Source of the DNA: Arcobacter sp. EP1
GTDB taxonomy: Bacteria > Campylobacterota > Campylobacteria > Campylobacterales > Arcobacteraceae
Direction of reading: 5' to 3'
Length of the DNA: 61,140 nucleotides
Assembly: GCA_001655195.1 (NCBI GenBank)
Contig: LPNY01000199.1
Location: 25,030 to 86,169 of the forward strand
Below, in pieces: positions 53,320 through 61,140 of the stretch. The notes under the pieces were generated by a model. The model was not told the DNA's origin. It ran no database searches and saw only the letters and a list, made by a program, of their open reading frames with translations. How positions within the stretch are numbered: the stretch's first letter is position 1; every line of letters begins with the position of its first letter. The position numbers were made by a program, and so were the translations under genes.

Positions 53320-54030
53320 TTAATTACTATTAATTCTATTACTCATAGAATCAACTGTATCTTGAATACCATCATGGTTTAATTCAATTGGTAACTGATT
53401 TGTTTTTTCAACAAAAACGTCTATTTTATGCACAAAAACATTTAACTCAATTACTTTATTATCTTGCCCCTCTTTTGTTACTACATACGATAATATTTTA
53501 TCTTCTAAGCTAAGATAATTTGCATATAGTTTTTTATTAGCTTCAATATTACTTTTTTGGTCAAACAATGTGGGAAAAGCCGAAAAATAGGCGGTTAATC
53601 CTGAAAAAGTCAAAAAAATAGTTATGATATATTTATTTGTATTTTCCCATCCTTTTTTTGAAATAATAAGTAACATTAAAGAAGCAATAATTCCAGTAAT
53701 TGTTGCTAGTGTAATTGCCATATAATATTTAGAATAATAAAAGACCATTATAGTTTGATGTGTTTTTGCTCTATTTCGTACCATATCGAACTGTTCTTCT
53801 AATCTATTTTTCAATTCCATACTCTCATTTTCAAAAGCTGATGAAAAAATAATATCCTTATTGCTTTTAAAACGCTCAATATCACCTTGAAGCCAACTAT
53901 TAGCATTGGTTTGAGCATTTTTATTAAGAAATCTAACTCCTAAACCAAAAACAATAAGAAGTATAAATACAACAACTAATCCTAGTCTTACTATCTCTTT
54001 TGAAAAGAGGCGATTAAAAACATCAAACAT
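53320..54030 (-). CDS. SLATT-like membrane protein, operon partner of the DUF2235 hydrolase
   Basis: 236 aa from ATG 54030, chosen because AAAGGAG lies 5 nt upstream; the open frame continues 41 codons further through the operator and is unlikely to be translated. An N-terminal helix (LGLVVVFILLIVFGLGVRFL) is followed by a cytoplasmic or periplasmic helix, then a YYSKYYMAITLATITGIIAS/ YIITIFLTFSGLTAYFSAFP helix pair and a charged helix (FDQKSNIEANKKLYANYLSL). The two-helix unit plus following amphipathic helix resembles the SLATT effector fold of predicted nucleotide-sensing defence systems. That similarity is by pattern only. Confidence 0.6.
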   Translation of the reverse strand: MFDVFNRLFSKEIVRLGLVVVFILLIVFGLGVRFLNKNAQTNANSWLQGDIERFKSNKDIIFSSAFENESMELKNRLEEQFDMVRNRAKTHQTIMVFYYSKYYMAITLATITGIIASLMLLIISKKGWENTNKYIITIFLTFSGLTAYFSAFPTLFDQKSNIEANKKLYANYLSLEDKILSYVVTKEGQDNKVIELNVFVHKIDVFVEKTNQLPIELNHDGIQDTVDSMSNRINSN

Positions 54031-54060
54031 AATGACTCCTTTTACTAATTGTACAAAAGA

Positions 54061-54126
54061 GCTGTCACAGTTTCTGTCACAAAAAAACTTATTAGATTTT
54101 AATCTTGTGACAGAAACTGTGACAGC
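54061..54126. promoter_or_regulatory. Symmetric 66-bp operator with four TGTCAC sites
   Basis: Two perfect 22-bp inverted arms (54061-54082 and 54105-54126) flank a 22-nt AT-rich centre. Each arm holds CTGTCACA twice, 12 bp apart; TGTCAC is at 54063 and 54075, and its complement at 54107 and 54119. It sits between the divergent SLATT-like and lipoprotein genes, 31 bp and 39 bp from their start codons, so it probably covers both promoters. Confidence 0.8.
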
Positions 54127-54164
54127 AAACCTATAGAATAATAAAAACAACAAAAGGAAGAGCT

Positions 54165-55073
54165 ATGAAAAAATTCTATCTAGGAATAATTGTCTTATTA
54201 TTTTTATTTACTGGTTGTGCAGATAAATTTCATCCTGCATTCACATTTAAAACTGAGAGTGATGTCGAGAATAAAGATTCTCTAGATTTTAAGAAACACT
54301 CAACTAGCCATATTAATGCAAAACTAGGTAGTGTTATTAGACTTAACCTTGATAGTTCTTATATTGCTTCAGATAATGAACATGACGGAACTAAAGAGAT
54401 CGCAAGTGTAGGAAACAGGGAAATACTTGTTTACGCTAAGATTTATAAAAATGGACAGTATGTTCAATACAAAAATCTTGTTAATATAGCAGAACATATG
54501 TGGCTTTTTAACCCAGCTGTTATCAATGATAAAAATATTTTTACAGAAACTATTAATGACTATTATAGAATTGAGCTAAAAATATTTGAAATAGATACAC
54601 CAAGTTTAATTAAAGCCCTTCGTTTTGTAAAAGGTGCAAAGCTAGATGAATTAGGTGGCAAGTATGCGCCAGGAGATAGTTTTATGACAGGTTTTAAAGA
54701 GATTATTATAGGTTTTTTTGATTCTGTAAGCGGATTACTTTCAGGAAGAACAGTTGATGACTTAGTAGCACTGATAGGTTCTGATCCACTATTTGAACAT
54801 TCAATTTATATTAGTCCAGCACAAAACACTTCTTCTATTAAAGGACTTCTTCTTGTAGGTGGAAATGGAAGTGACACAACAACTTATAATATCCAAGAAG
54901 GAACATCAGTTAACAATAGTAATCAAAAAACCTATACTAAAATTAATACTGATTTTTTAAGTACTATTGAAGCTTCCTCAATAAGTAAAGAAGATATTAG
55001 ACAAGGAAAAGTAACAGCTATCAATAAATTTCCTTATCTATTTATAACTGTTGAGGAACTAGTAAAAAAATAG
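54165..55073 (+). CDS. Unrecognised lipoprotein divergent from the DUF2235 operon
   Basis: 302 aa, GGAAG ribosome site. A lipobox LFTGC (Cys at residue 18) predicts lipidation. The body has a beta-rich first half (HINAKLGSVIRLNLDSSYIA, REILVYAKIYKNGQYVQYKN, HMWLFNPAVI) and a middle with GFFDSVSGLLSGRTVDDLVAL. A Ser/Asn/Thr-rich loop (about 240-260) precedes the C-terminal helix. I know no family. The shared operator suggests it works with, or protects against, the hydrolase and membrane protein. Confidence 0.62.
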   Translation: MKKFYLGIIVLLFLFTGCADKFHPAFTFKTESDVENKDSLDFKKHSTSHINAKLGSVIRLNLDSSYIASDNEHDGTKEIASVGNREILVYAKIYKNGQYVQYKNLVNIAEHMWLFNPAVINDKNIFTETINDYYRIELKIFEIDTPSLIKALRFVKGAKLDELGGKYAPGDSFMTGFKEIIIGFFDSVSGLLSGRTVDDLVALIGSDPLFEHSIYISPAQNTSSIKGLLLVGGNGSDTTTYNIQEGTSVNNSNQKTYTKINTDFLSTIEASSISKEDIRQGKVTAINKFPYLFITVEELVKK

Positions 55074-55076
55074 ATT

Positions 55077-55766
55077 CTAAGTAGCCATCCAGTCACGTAT
55101 CTCTTTACTTAAACAAGAAGGTACTTCTAAAGGGATATTGTGGCTTGTACCCTCACGTGCTGTGATTTGTAAATCATGTTCTTTTTGCATAATTTGTTTT
55201 ATGGAATTATGATTTAACAGCCTATCATTTTGACTGTAAAACATTTTTGTTGGTATAGAAAGAGTATTAAGTTTATCAAAAAGATTTTCTCGATTAAGTG
55301 TACTTGCTAACTGAGGAAGAAAATGTTTATGCCCTAAATCATTAAACATATCTACAACGGTTTGGGCTAACGCTACGTCTTCTTTATGTTCTAAAAGCTC
55401 ACGTGCTTTTTCTAAACTCAATGGAGTAAACTTACTTTGTCTAGCTTCATCAAGCTTTTGTTGTCGTCGTGATATATCTTTTAACTCTGTAGCACTTGGA
55501 GTGGAACCTACTAAAAAGAGCCGTTGAACTTTTGAAGGGTACTGGATTGCATAATAAGAAGCCAAATATCCCCCTAAAGAAAACCCTAGAAGATTGATTT
55601 TCTCATCTGCAAAGTTTTCATGTAGTACGTCAACCATCTCATCAAAGTTTTCGCTAAGAGGAATTGGCGTATGAATAAGTTCATACTCCTCTAAATATGG
55701 CTCTAAACGATGCCATAAACGATGATCAGTCATAAGTCCTGGAATTAAATATATTTTTTCTTTCAT
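55077..55766 (-). CDS. Alpha/beta-fold hydrolase
   Basis: 229 aa. YLIPGLMTDHRLWHRL gives the oxyanion region, LLGFSLGGYLASYYA the nucleophile Ser, FYSQNDRLL the acid and GTSHNIPLE the catalytic His. The cap is short and helical. Substrate unknown; such enzymes act on esters or C-C bonds. No Shine-Dalgarno precedes the ATG. It is convergent with the lipoprotein gene (3 bp) and divergent from the next gene. Confidence 0.85.
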   Translation of the reverse strand: MKEKIYLIPGLMTDHRLWHRLEPYLEEYELIHTPIPLSENFDEMVDVLHENFADEKINLLGFSLGGYLASYYAIQYPSKVQRLFLVGSTPSATELKDISRRQQKLDEARQSKFTPLSLEKARELLEHKEDVALAQTVVDMFNDLGHKHFLPQLASTLNRENLFDKLNTLSIPTKMFYSQNDRLLNHNSIKQIMQKEHDLQITAREGTSHNIPLEVPSCLSKEIRDWMAT

Positions 55767-55835
55767 AGTTGTAGTTTTATCAAATTATGAGTAAAAAGAA
55801 ACTAAATCATAAAAATTAATACTTGATACTTATCA

Positions 55836-56306
55836 ATGCATTCTTTAAAGTATTTAACTATATTTCCAAAAATAAAAGGATTTATCATTACATTTACATT
55901 TATACATCTCATTCACTTTTTTGCAGTATTTATTTATGGAGGTTTTTTATTTGTTGACAACCTCTTTATGTCAAAGATGCCACAGACTTTAGATGAAGAA
56001 GAGCATAAAAAAGCACGAGAAGCTATTATGATGCATGTTCGAAAAGTTGTACCTTGGGCACTTTTAGTTGCCGTTGCTTCTGGTATTTATTTAATCGGTA
56101 AAGTTTTTGGTCCTATTTCAGAAGATGGTCTAAGTAACTTTCAAATACTGCTTAGTATCAAAGCATTTTTTGGGTTATGGTTAGGAGTTCGGGGATTTAA
56201 TCAGAAGTTCTTTAAAATTAATCCATTTATGTTTAAAAGTCACCTTTTCCCATTTGGGTGTGTGATTTTGATTATTTTAATTTCACAAATTATGTATAAC
56301 GTCTAA
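55836..56306 (+). CDS. Four-helix membrane protein, CopD-like
   Basis: 156 aa. Four hydrophobic segments contain His residues placed as in heme or copper membrane proteins (FIHLIHFFAVFIYGG, MMHVRKVVPWALLVAVASGIYLIGK, LSIKAFFGLWLGVRG, KSHLFPFGCVILIILIS). The topology recalls the CopD/copper-resistance D family, without certainty. No ribosome site is visible before the ATG at 55836; an alternative start a few codons on is possible. Confidence 0.6.
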   Translation: MHSLKYLTIFPKIKGFIITFTFIHLIHFFAVFIYGGFLFVDNLFMSKMPQTLDEEEHKKAREAIMMHVRKVVPWALLVAVASGIYLIGKVFGPISEDGLSNFQILLSIKAFFGLWLGVRGFNQKFFKINPFMFKSHLFPFGCVILIILISQIMYNV

Positions 56307-56356
56307 TATCAAAACAAAAAGAAGAAGTTAACTCTTCTCTTTGTTTGATTAACTAA

Positions 56357-56806
56357 CTATTGCCAAACTGCCTTACAATCTTTTTTATCCACTTTAAATG
56401 CAAATAGTTCATTTTTGCTTACTGCACTCTTATAAACGTACTTTATTGCAATATCACTCTCTAAAAATCGTTTTGAGGATTGACAAATACCTTTTTTAAT
56501 GTATGGCTCCATTCGTGGACCATCTTCACTTTTAACAGCTTCATCACTTTTTGCACCAGTATTAATTTCATAAGTATAAACAAGGGTTAAGTCCTCAGAT
56601 GAGATATTTGTAAACGTCGTATACTTATCTACTGTTTGAGGTAATTTTGTTGAAATTTCATCAATTACATGTTTGATAACATTTTTGTTTTGAAGTTTCA
56701 TTTGCTGATTTGCTTTGGCTTGTACAGCAGGGTCAGCACTTGGAGTTTCTGCTGAAAAGGCAGAGACAGTTCCTAGTAAGATTAAAGGCAATAAAATCTT
56801 TTTCAT
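56357..56806 (-). CDS. Unrecognised periplasmic protein
   Basis: 149 aa with a signal peptide (KKILLPLILLGTVSAFSA). The mature part is helix then beta: NKNVIKHVIDEISTKLPQTVDKYTTFTNISSED, LTLVYTYEINTG, and a C-terminal pair of Cys (GICQSSKRF and KKDCKAVW) that may form a disulfide. I cannot name the family. The 295-bp gap after it (56807-57101) shows no convincing gene or RNA, only a poor inverted repeat near 56986-57020. Confidence 0.68.
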   Translation of the reverse strand: MKKILLPLILLGTVSAFSAETPSADPAVQAKANQQMKLQNKNVIKHVIDEISTKLPQTVDKYTTFTNISSEDLTLVYTYEINTGAKSDEAVKSEDGPRMEPYIKKGICQSSKRFLESDIAIKYVYKSAVSKNELFAFKVDKKDCKAVWQ

Positions 56807-57101
56807 GTTTCTCTCTTATTATTTTTGAATTTTATGACTGTTACTTTATCTAAAAATTCCAAAAAGGGGTTTTAAATTTATTAATTTTATCAGCAATTTA
56901 TCAAGCATTCTAAATAAATAATTCTAATATTTACTTATTATTTCGTATTAAGTCACTAGGAATAAGATAAATAAAAATTGAGCAACTTTTTGTGATTCAA
57001 TGGCACGAAGCTATCAAAAAGTACTTTGCCGCATAACAACTCAATACACTTCTTTACTTATGATTAAAAAAGGGAATTCCTTTGGCTAATTTTACCCTGA
57101 A

Positions 57102-58319
57102 TTATTTCTTTTCTAAAAAATCAAAAGCAATCTTTTTAAAGGCTTGAACCCCATACAATAAAGCTCTCTCATCAGGGCTATAGGTTGGATTATGTAAAAA
57201 AACACGTTTTTCTTCTGGCATATCACTAGGAGTTGTACCTACTAAAAACAACACACCAGGAACCTCTTTTAACATAAAAGAGAAATCTTCTGCTCCAAGG
57301 GTTGGAGTATAATCAGTAAACAGATTTTCATCTTCAATAAAAGTTGAAAAAACAGTTTCGAGTCTCTCTGCCATTGTTTCATCATTAACAGTTTGTGGAT
57401 ATGAATTGGTATACTCTATTTCAACTTTACAATCATCATGAATTGCCATAGCCGTATGTTCACAAATATTTTTCAATTCTTCTTTTATTTTAGCTTGTAC
57501 ATTCTCATCAAATGTTCGAAAAGTTCCACCAAACTCTGCCGTTTTAGGTAACACTCCCTTTGCTGTTTTATTTCCAGCATTTATGTAACCAATTGATAAA
57601 ACTCTTTGGTCTAAGCCACTAATCTTTCGAGCGAGTATTGATTGTAAATTACTTATCATAGAACTTACTGCTAGGATTTGATCACTGGCTTTTTCTGGAC
57701 TTGCTCCATGTCCTCCTGTACCATTCACTTTTACAAGAAAGTGATCCACTGAAGCAAAAAAAGGTCCTCTTCTAAATCCTATTTGCCCTACTTCTAAATT
57801 AGGCCAAACATGCAGGGCAAAAACATTTTGAACTCCTTGTAAATAGGAAGCATCCACCATCTTTTTTGCTCCACCATACCCCTCTTCTCCTGGTTGAAAC
57901 AGAAGGCGAACTTTACCTTTTAGATTGTGACGTTTGGCATGAATAATATGTCCAAAACCTATTAAAATTGCCGTATGCATGTCATGTCCACACGCATGCA
58001 TTTTATTTTCATCATGTGAGCGAAAATTCTCCTTTTGAGGTAAATGGGTTTCACATGAAGATTCACAAAGATTCAGTGCATCCATATCCCCTCTAAATCC
58101 AATTGTTGGCCCCTGTTCTGAACACGTTATTTCTATCATTACTCCTGCATTTTCGGCTCCATGGACGATAGTAATATCTTTGAGATTTTCAAATTGAGAT
58201 TTGACATACTGCACAGTTTTTGGGTTTTCAGGTCCTACTTCTGGATTGGCGTGCACATGGCGTCTAAAAGTTTTAATAGTTTCAAAATAGTCCTGTATAT
58301 CTTGGTCAATATTTTTCAT
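57102..58319 (-). CDS. M20-family amidohydrolase (hippurate/N-acyl-amino-acid hydrolase type)
   Basis: 405 aa. RRHVHANPEVG, GFRGDMDAL, MHACGHDMHTAIL, QPGEEGYGGAKKM and GAEDFSFML carry the di-metal ligands (Cys, His, Glu and His) of M20D peptidases such as HipO and amino-acid amidohydrolases. HGASPE marks the dimerisation lid. It removes acyl groups from amino acids. GAG lies upstream of the ATG. Campylobacter HipO is a relative of this kind, but I leave the symbol empty. Confidence 0.88.
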   Translation of the reverse strand: MKNIDQDIQDYFETIKTFRRHVHANPEVGPENPKTVQYVKSQFENLKDITIVHGAENAGVMIEITCSEQGPTIGFRGDMDALNLCESSCETHLPQKENFRSHDENKMHACGHDMHTAILIGFGHIIHAKRHNLKGKVRLLFQPGEEGYGGAKKMVDASYLQGVQNVFALHVWPNLEVGQIGFRRGPFFASVDHFLVKVNGTGGHGASPEKASDQILAVSSMISNLQSILARKISGLDQRVLSIGYINAGNKTAKGVLPKTAEFGGTFRTFDENVQAKIKEELKNICEHTAMAIHDDCKVEIEYTNSYPQTVNDETMAERLETVFSTFIEDENLFTDYTPTLGAEDFSFMLKEVPGVLFLVGTTPSDMPEEKRVFLHNPTYSPDERALLYGVQAFKKIAFDFLEKK

Positions 58320-58415
58320 AAAAGCTCACTAGTTTTTGACAGTATTATAGCATGCAAACTGTTATTAAAGAAATAGCTCTACTAAAATAAAACTTGATTC
58401 ATTAAAAATTACAAA

Positions 58416-58456
58416 TTGACATACTTTTTTTACACTTTATAATAATGCGTTATAAT
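58416..58456 (+). promoter_or_regulatory. Two overlapping consensus promoters at the helicase start
   Basis: P1: TTGACA (58416-58421), 16 nt, TATAAT (58438-58443). P2: TTTACA (58429-58434), 16 nt, TATAAT (58451-58456). P2 lies 6 nt before the ATG at 58463 and would start transcription at that codon, making a leaderless message. The first in-frame ATG (58445) would lie upstream of both starts. Confidence 0.65.
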
Positions 58457-58462
58457 GCGGCC

Positions 58463-60304
58463 ATGAATATGCAAACAACGAACCAAACAGCTCAACAAAT
58501 TGAGATTTTAGAATCAGTCAAACGGTATAAGAACATTAAAATCAATGCATTTGCAGGAACAGGTAAAACTACAACTTTGCGTCTTGTAGCACAAAAATAT
58601 GAACATCACAAGATTTTATATTTAGCTTTTAACAGTGCCATTAAAAATGAAGCATCAACCCTATTTCCTAACAATACAAGTGTTAAGACAACCCATGGTT
58701 TGGCCTACGCAGCTATTAAAAAATACACAAAAATCGACTTAAGTAGTTTAGTTAATTACCGCGCAATAGATATCTCAAAAACTTTTGAAATCTCTTACAA
58801 TGAAGCTATTGGTGCGCTAAAAATATTTGAAAATTTTTGCAACAATACAAAAGATGAAATCACTCAAGAAGATACCGAACACAAAACAGCTAAAAAAATG
58901 TTCGACCAAATGTTAATAGGAGTACTCAAACCCAATCACAGCTTTTATTTAAAATACTATTACCTTCTACTTTCAAAAGAACAAATTCCCCAATTTAGTT
59001 ATGATATTCTCATGCTTGATGAAGCACAAGATACCAACGATGTTACATTAGGCATTTTCCAAGCACTAAATGCCAAAACTAAAATATATGTGGGAGACAA
59101 ACATCAACAGATTTATTCTTTTCGAGGCAGTAAAAATGCCTTAGATAAAATGCCCTGTGATAAAGAACTCTATTTATCACAAAGTTTTCGATTCAATAAA
59201 GAGATTGCACATTTTGCTAATACCCTACTAAGTAATTTTAAAAATGAAGAAGTTAACATTGAAACTACTGAAAATAAAGACACCACAATAACAACCCAAG
59301 GATACGTTTCACGAACTAATGCACAGCTCATCTCTATTATCTCATCACGCATCAACAATAAAGAGCCTTTTGTAACCGTACGTGACCCCAATGAAATTTT
59401 TACGTTAACTATTGAAGTCTACTATTTACTTAACTACCAAAAAGACAAAATTCAGCGTAACCGATTTTTAAAAGAGTTTTATAACGAAGAAGATGTAACA
59501 GAGTATGCCAATGAAGTAGAAGATTACGAACTCAAATCAGCACTAAAAGTAGCCAAAGAGTATCAAGAGAGAATCTTTGAGTTTAAACAGATCGCTGATA
59601 AATTTTTTAAGGCGTGGCAAAATAGAAGTTTAAACAACTTTGACAAAAGACTCAATGAAATCCTGTTTTTAACCACAGCGCACACTGCAAAAGGGTTAGA
59701 GTGGGACAAAGTTTTTATAGCTGATGATTTTAATGATTTTGCAGATTTAATTGTTGACTTGGGATGTGATAGTTTAGAAACATTTCAAAAACAGATGTAT
59801 ACACTTTCTAATCAAGAACTTCTTGATGAGTTTAATCTTTTTTATGTTGCCATGACACGAGCAAAAAAACAGCTTGTCAAAGAGAGTGAGAACTTTCACT
59901 ACCTAATGGCAAAGAACATCAAAAAACTAGTCAATACTCGTATTAGTGAAGCAATAGAGAATCTAAAAACCATCAATAGCACAAAAAAAGTACGCTTAAG
60001 CAAAATGCAAACCGAAGATAAACAGCAGATAAAAGCTCAAAAAAATATTAGTGAAGGTAAGCTAAAAAACAGTGGTTTAAAATGGGTTTTAGAGGATAAA
60101 ATAAAACTCAAAAGTATGTTTAAAAAGAATCATAATATTGGAGTTATCGCTTCAAAACTAGAGCGAAGTACTGGGGCAATATTAGGTGAATTATTTAAAA
60201 GTGAAATTATTACAAAAGAGGAACAACTTCATCTATCGAGGCTTTTAAAAAACAACCATCGTAATGTGAATAAAAAATCACTTACTCAAGAGCAAGCTTT
60301 TTAG
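58463..60304 (+). CDS. UvrD/PcrA-like SF1 DNA helicase with extra C-terminal domain
   Basis: About 613 aa from ATG 58463; an upstream ATG at 58445 lies inside the promoter. Walker A NAFAGTGKTTTLRLV, Walker B MLDEAQDTNDVTLGIF, motif III QQIYSFRGSKNAL, motif V HTAKGLEWDKVFIADDF and motif VI NLFYVAMTRAKKQL are present. Spacing resembles the small Fbh1-type rather than full-length UvrD. After about residue 520 a Lys-rich segment leads to GLKWVLEDKIKLKSMFKKN and GVIASKLERSTGAIL, a Myb/SANT- or HTH-like repeat. Substrate preference unknown. Confidence 0.85.
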   Translation: MNMQTTNQTAQQIEILESVKRYKNIKINAFAGTGKTTTLRLVAQKYEHHKILYLAFNSAIKNEASTLFPNNTSVKTTHGLAYAAIKKYTKIDLSSLVNYRAIDISKTFEISYNEAIGALKIFENFCNNTKDEITQEDTEHKTAKKMFDQMLIGVLKPNHSFYLKYYYLLLSKEQIPQFSYDILMLDEAQDTNDVTLGIFQALNAKTKIYVGDKHQQIYSFRGSKNALDKMPCDKELYLSQSFRFNKEIAHFANTLLSNFKNEEVNIETTENKDTTITTQGYVSRTNAQLISIISSRINNKEPFVTVRDPNEIFTLTIEVYYLLNYQKDKIQRNRFLKEFYNEEDVTEYANEVEDYELKSALKVAKEYQERIFEFKQIADKFFKAWQNRSLNNFDKRLNEILFLTTAHTAKGLEWDKVFIADDFNDFADLIVDLGCDSLETFQKQMYTLSNQELLDEFNLFYVAMTRAKKQLVKESENFHYLMAKNIKKLVNTRISEAIENLKTINSTKKVRLSKMQTEDKQQIKAQKNISEGKLKNSGLKWVLEDKIKLKSMFKKNHNIGVIASKLERSTGAILGELFKSEIITKEEQLHLSRLLKNNHRNVNKKSLTQEQAF

Positions 60305-60309
60305 AAATT

Positions 60310-60879
60310 CTATTTAATTTTAATATGTAACCAACTTAAAAAACTCAAGGCTTCAGGCAAAGAAAACTGCGCTTTTTCAATGTTATTTTGTTTTGGGTCA
60401 ATAAGATAATTTTTCGAAGTTTCAAAGTTAGCTTTTTTAAGATTATTCTTAATAAACACTGTCTGTTCTAAATTACAGTTATCAAAAAGTGATTTCTCTA
60501 AATTACACTCCTCAAAACCTGTATCATAAATCAATGAGTTTCGAAACTTCATTTGTCTCAGGTCTAACATATGAAATGAGTTTTGGGAAAGATTACAACT
60601 ATCAAATTCCACATCAAAAGGTTCATCACACTTACTCCATGAGATACCTAATAGTTTAGAGTTCTCAAAAGTTACATCATTAAAAGTACAGTTGTTTAAA
60701 GTAGCAAGAGATAAATTACTGTTGATAAAGGTACACTCAGTAAATTTGCAGTTATAAAAAACAGCTTTTGAGAAGTCACATTTTATAAATGTGCAGTTGT
60801 CAAAATAGATACCTTCTAGTTTTTTGTCATTGAACTGTTTAAACTCTTCTTCCCAGTAATCATTTGTATTAAACATCAT
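60310..60879 (-). CDS. Pentapeptide-repeat protein
   Basis: 189 aa. Repeats of A(D/N)LxX-type build a right-handed beta-helix, e.g. FDNCTFIKCDFSKAVFYNCK, FTECTFINSNLSLATLNNCT, FEECNLEKSLFDNCNLEQTV and FIKNNLKKANFETS. Cys is unusually frequent in the loops (at least ten). Such proteins can mimic DNA and bind gyrase, or do scaffolding. The stop lies 5 bp after the helicase stop, convergent. No ribosome site is clear before the tandem ATG-ATG start. Confidence 0.82.
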   Translation of the reverse strand: MMFNTNDYWEEEFKQFNDKKLEGIYFDNCTFIKCDFSKAVFYNCKFTECTFINSNLSLATLNNCTFNDVTFENSKLLGISWSKCDEPFDVEFDSCNLSQNSFHMLDLRQMKFRNSLIYDTGFEECNLEKSLFDNCNLEQTVFIKNNLKKANFETSKNYLIDPKQNNIEKAQFSLPEALSFLSWLHIKIK

Positions 60880-60951
60880 CGTCTTTTTTGATTTGATTTT
60901 ATCCTACTTCAAAATAAAGAGGACTGAAAGTTAAAAGAAAAAGAGTATCAA

Positions 60952-60992
60952 ATAATATATGGCAATAGTCTTATACTATTGTCATATATTAT
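60952..60992. terminator. Strong hairpin, probable terminator of the partial gene
   Basis: An 18-bp stem with one G:T pair (60952-60969 with 60975-60992) and CTTAT loop lies 9 bp after the stop of the partial minus-strand gene. A weak T-rich tract follows. It could also act as an intergenic repeat. Confidence 0.65.
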
Positions 60993-61000
60993 AGTTAGCA

Positions 61001-61140
61001 CTACGCTCCACCACCTACATCAGAGTTCAATTCAGCATGAACATCATTGTGTGGGATACTATCATTCACATCTTCCGCTTTGTGAAGTGCCGCAATAACA
61101 TCATCTAGGTTCTCATAAGGAATTTCAATTAATCCTGTTA
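61001..61140 (-). CDS. Unrecognised protein, C-terminus only
   Basis: 45 codons and the TAG stop are inside the window; the gene enters from the right edge. The visible part reads IEIPYENLDDVIAALHKAE, then an Asn/Asp-rich tail ending in SDVGGGA. No motif identifies it. The conserved-looking helix LDDVIAAL followed by a Gly-rich end suggests a small soluble protein, but this is not enough to name it. Confidence 0.5.
   Translation of the reverse strand, partial: TGLIEIPYENLDDVIAALHKAEDVNDSIPHNDVHAELNSDVGGGA

Noticed and set aside
54031-54153. N-terminal extension of the SLATT-like gene through the operator
   Set aside because: AAAGGAG directly precedes the ATG at 54030, and the extension would be translated from the palindrome.
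56807-57101. tRNA, small RNA or gene in the 295-bp gap
   Set aside because: No cloverleaf, terminator with promoter or start with ribosome site; only an imperfect inverted repeat near 56986-57020.

Overview
The window is AT-rich, gene-dense bacterial DNA, most probably from a Campylobacterota (Epsilonproteobacteria) genome of the Arcobacter type. The evidence is indirect: two histidine kinases carry the HELKTPI(A/T)KG H-box typical of ArsS/CprS-like sensors of that group, hslV-hslU sits next to rplI, TTG and GTG starts are common, and codon use is strongly AT-biased. The species is an inference. I see no rRNA, tRNA, CRISPR array, insertion sequence or prophage.

Layout. 1-9872 (minus strand): cell-wall genes (rlpA, mltD), tatD, a small receiver-like protein, hslU-hslV-rplI, a two-component system behind a secreted Lcl/EF-hand protein, and a degenerate serine recombinase. 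10110-16222 (plus): one tight run, ubiX-coaD-tmk-hisS-speA-cysE-TSUP transporter. 16238-17227: a HEPN-like protein and a hairpin-rich element that probably does not code. 17228-22924 (minus): a second two-component system, NhaA, a CPA2 antiporter and a CBS protein, which looks like an ion or pH homeostasis unit. 23127-27892: uvrA, DUF309, a small unknown protein and a CNNM/CorC protein preceded by a 17-codon upstream ORF. 27907-30376 (minus): unknown protein, DksA-like protein and diguanylate cyclase. 30579-39258: hemerythrin, HugZ-like, DTW, a nuclease-like protein, a lipoprotein, SDR, methyltransferase, a heme-c GGDEF-EAL protein behind a tandem repeat, and SodB. 39339-51635: transporters, PfkA-like, SfsA, PQQ-type dehydrogenase, an endonuclease V-like glycosylase, parvulin and HrpB. 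51677-55073: GNAT, then a DUF2235 hydrolase with a SLATT-like membrane protein, divergent from a lipoprotein across a perfectly symmetric 66-bp site. 55077-61140: hydrolases, membrane and periplasmic proteins, an SF1 helicase, a pentapeptide-repeat protein and a partial gene.

Strongest candidates for something new: (1) the DUF2235/SLATT-like/lipoprotein locus with its four-copy TGTCAC operator; (2) three genes (33437, 51635, 58463) that lack a Shine-Dalgarno and have TATAAT exactly 6 nt before the ATG, suggesting leaderless mRNAs; (3) a serine recombinase homologue that has lost its catalytic serine; (4) the 53-bp tandem repeat upstream of the heme-c GGDEF-EAL gene; (5) the structured element at 16870-17172. 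All functions are read from motifs by eye; no database search was possible.
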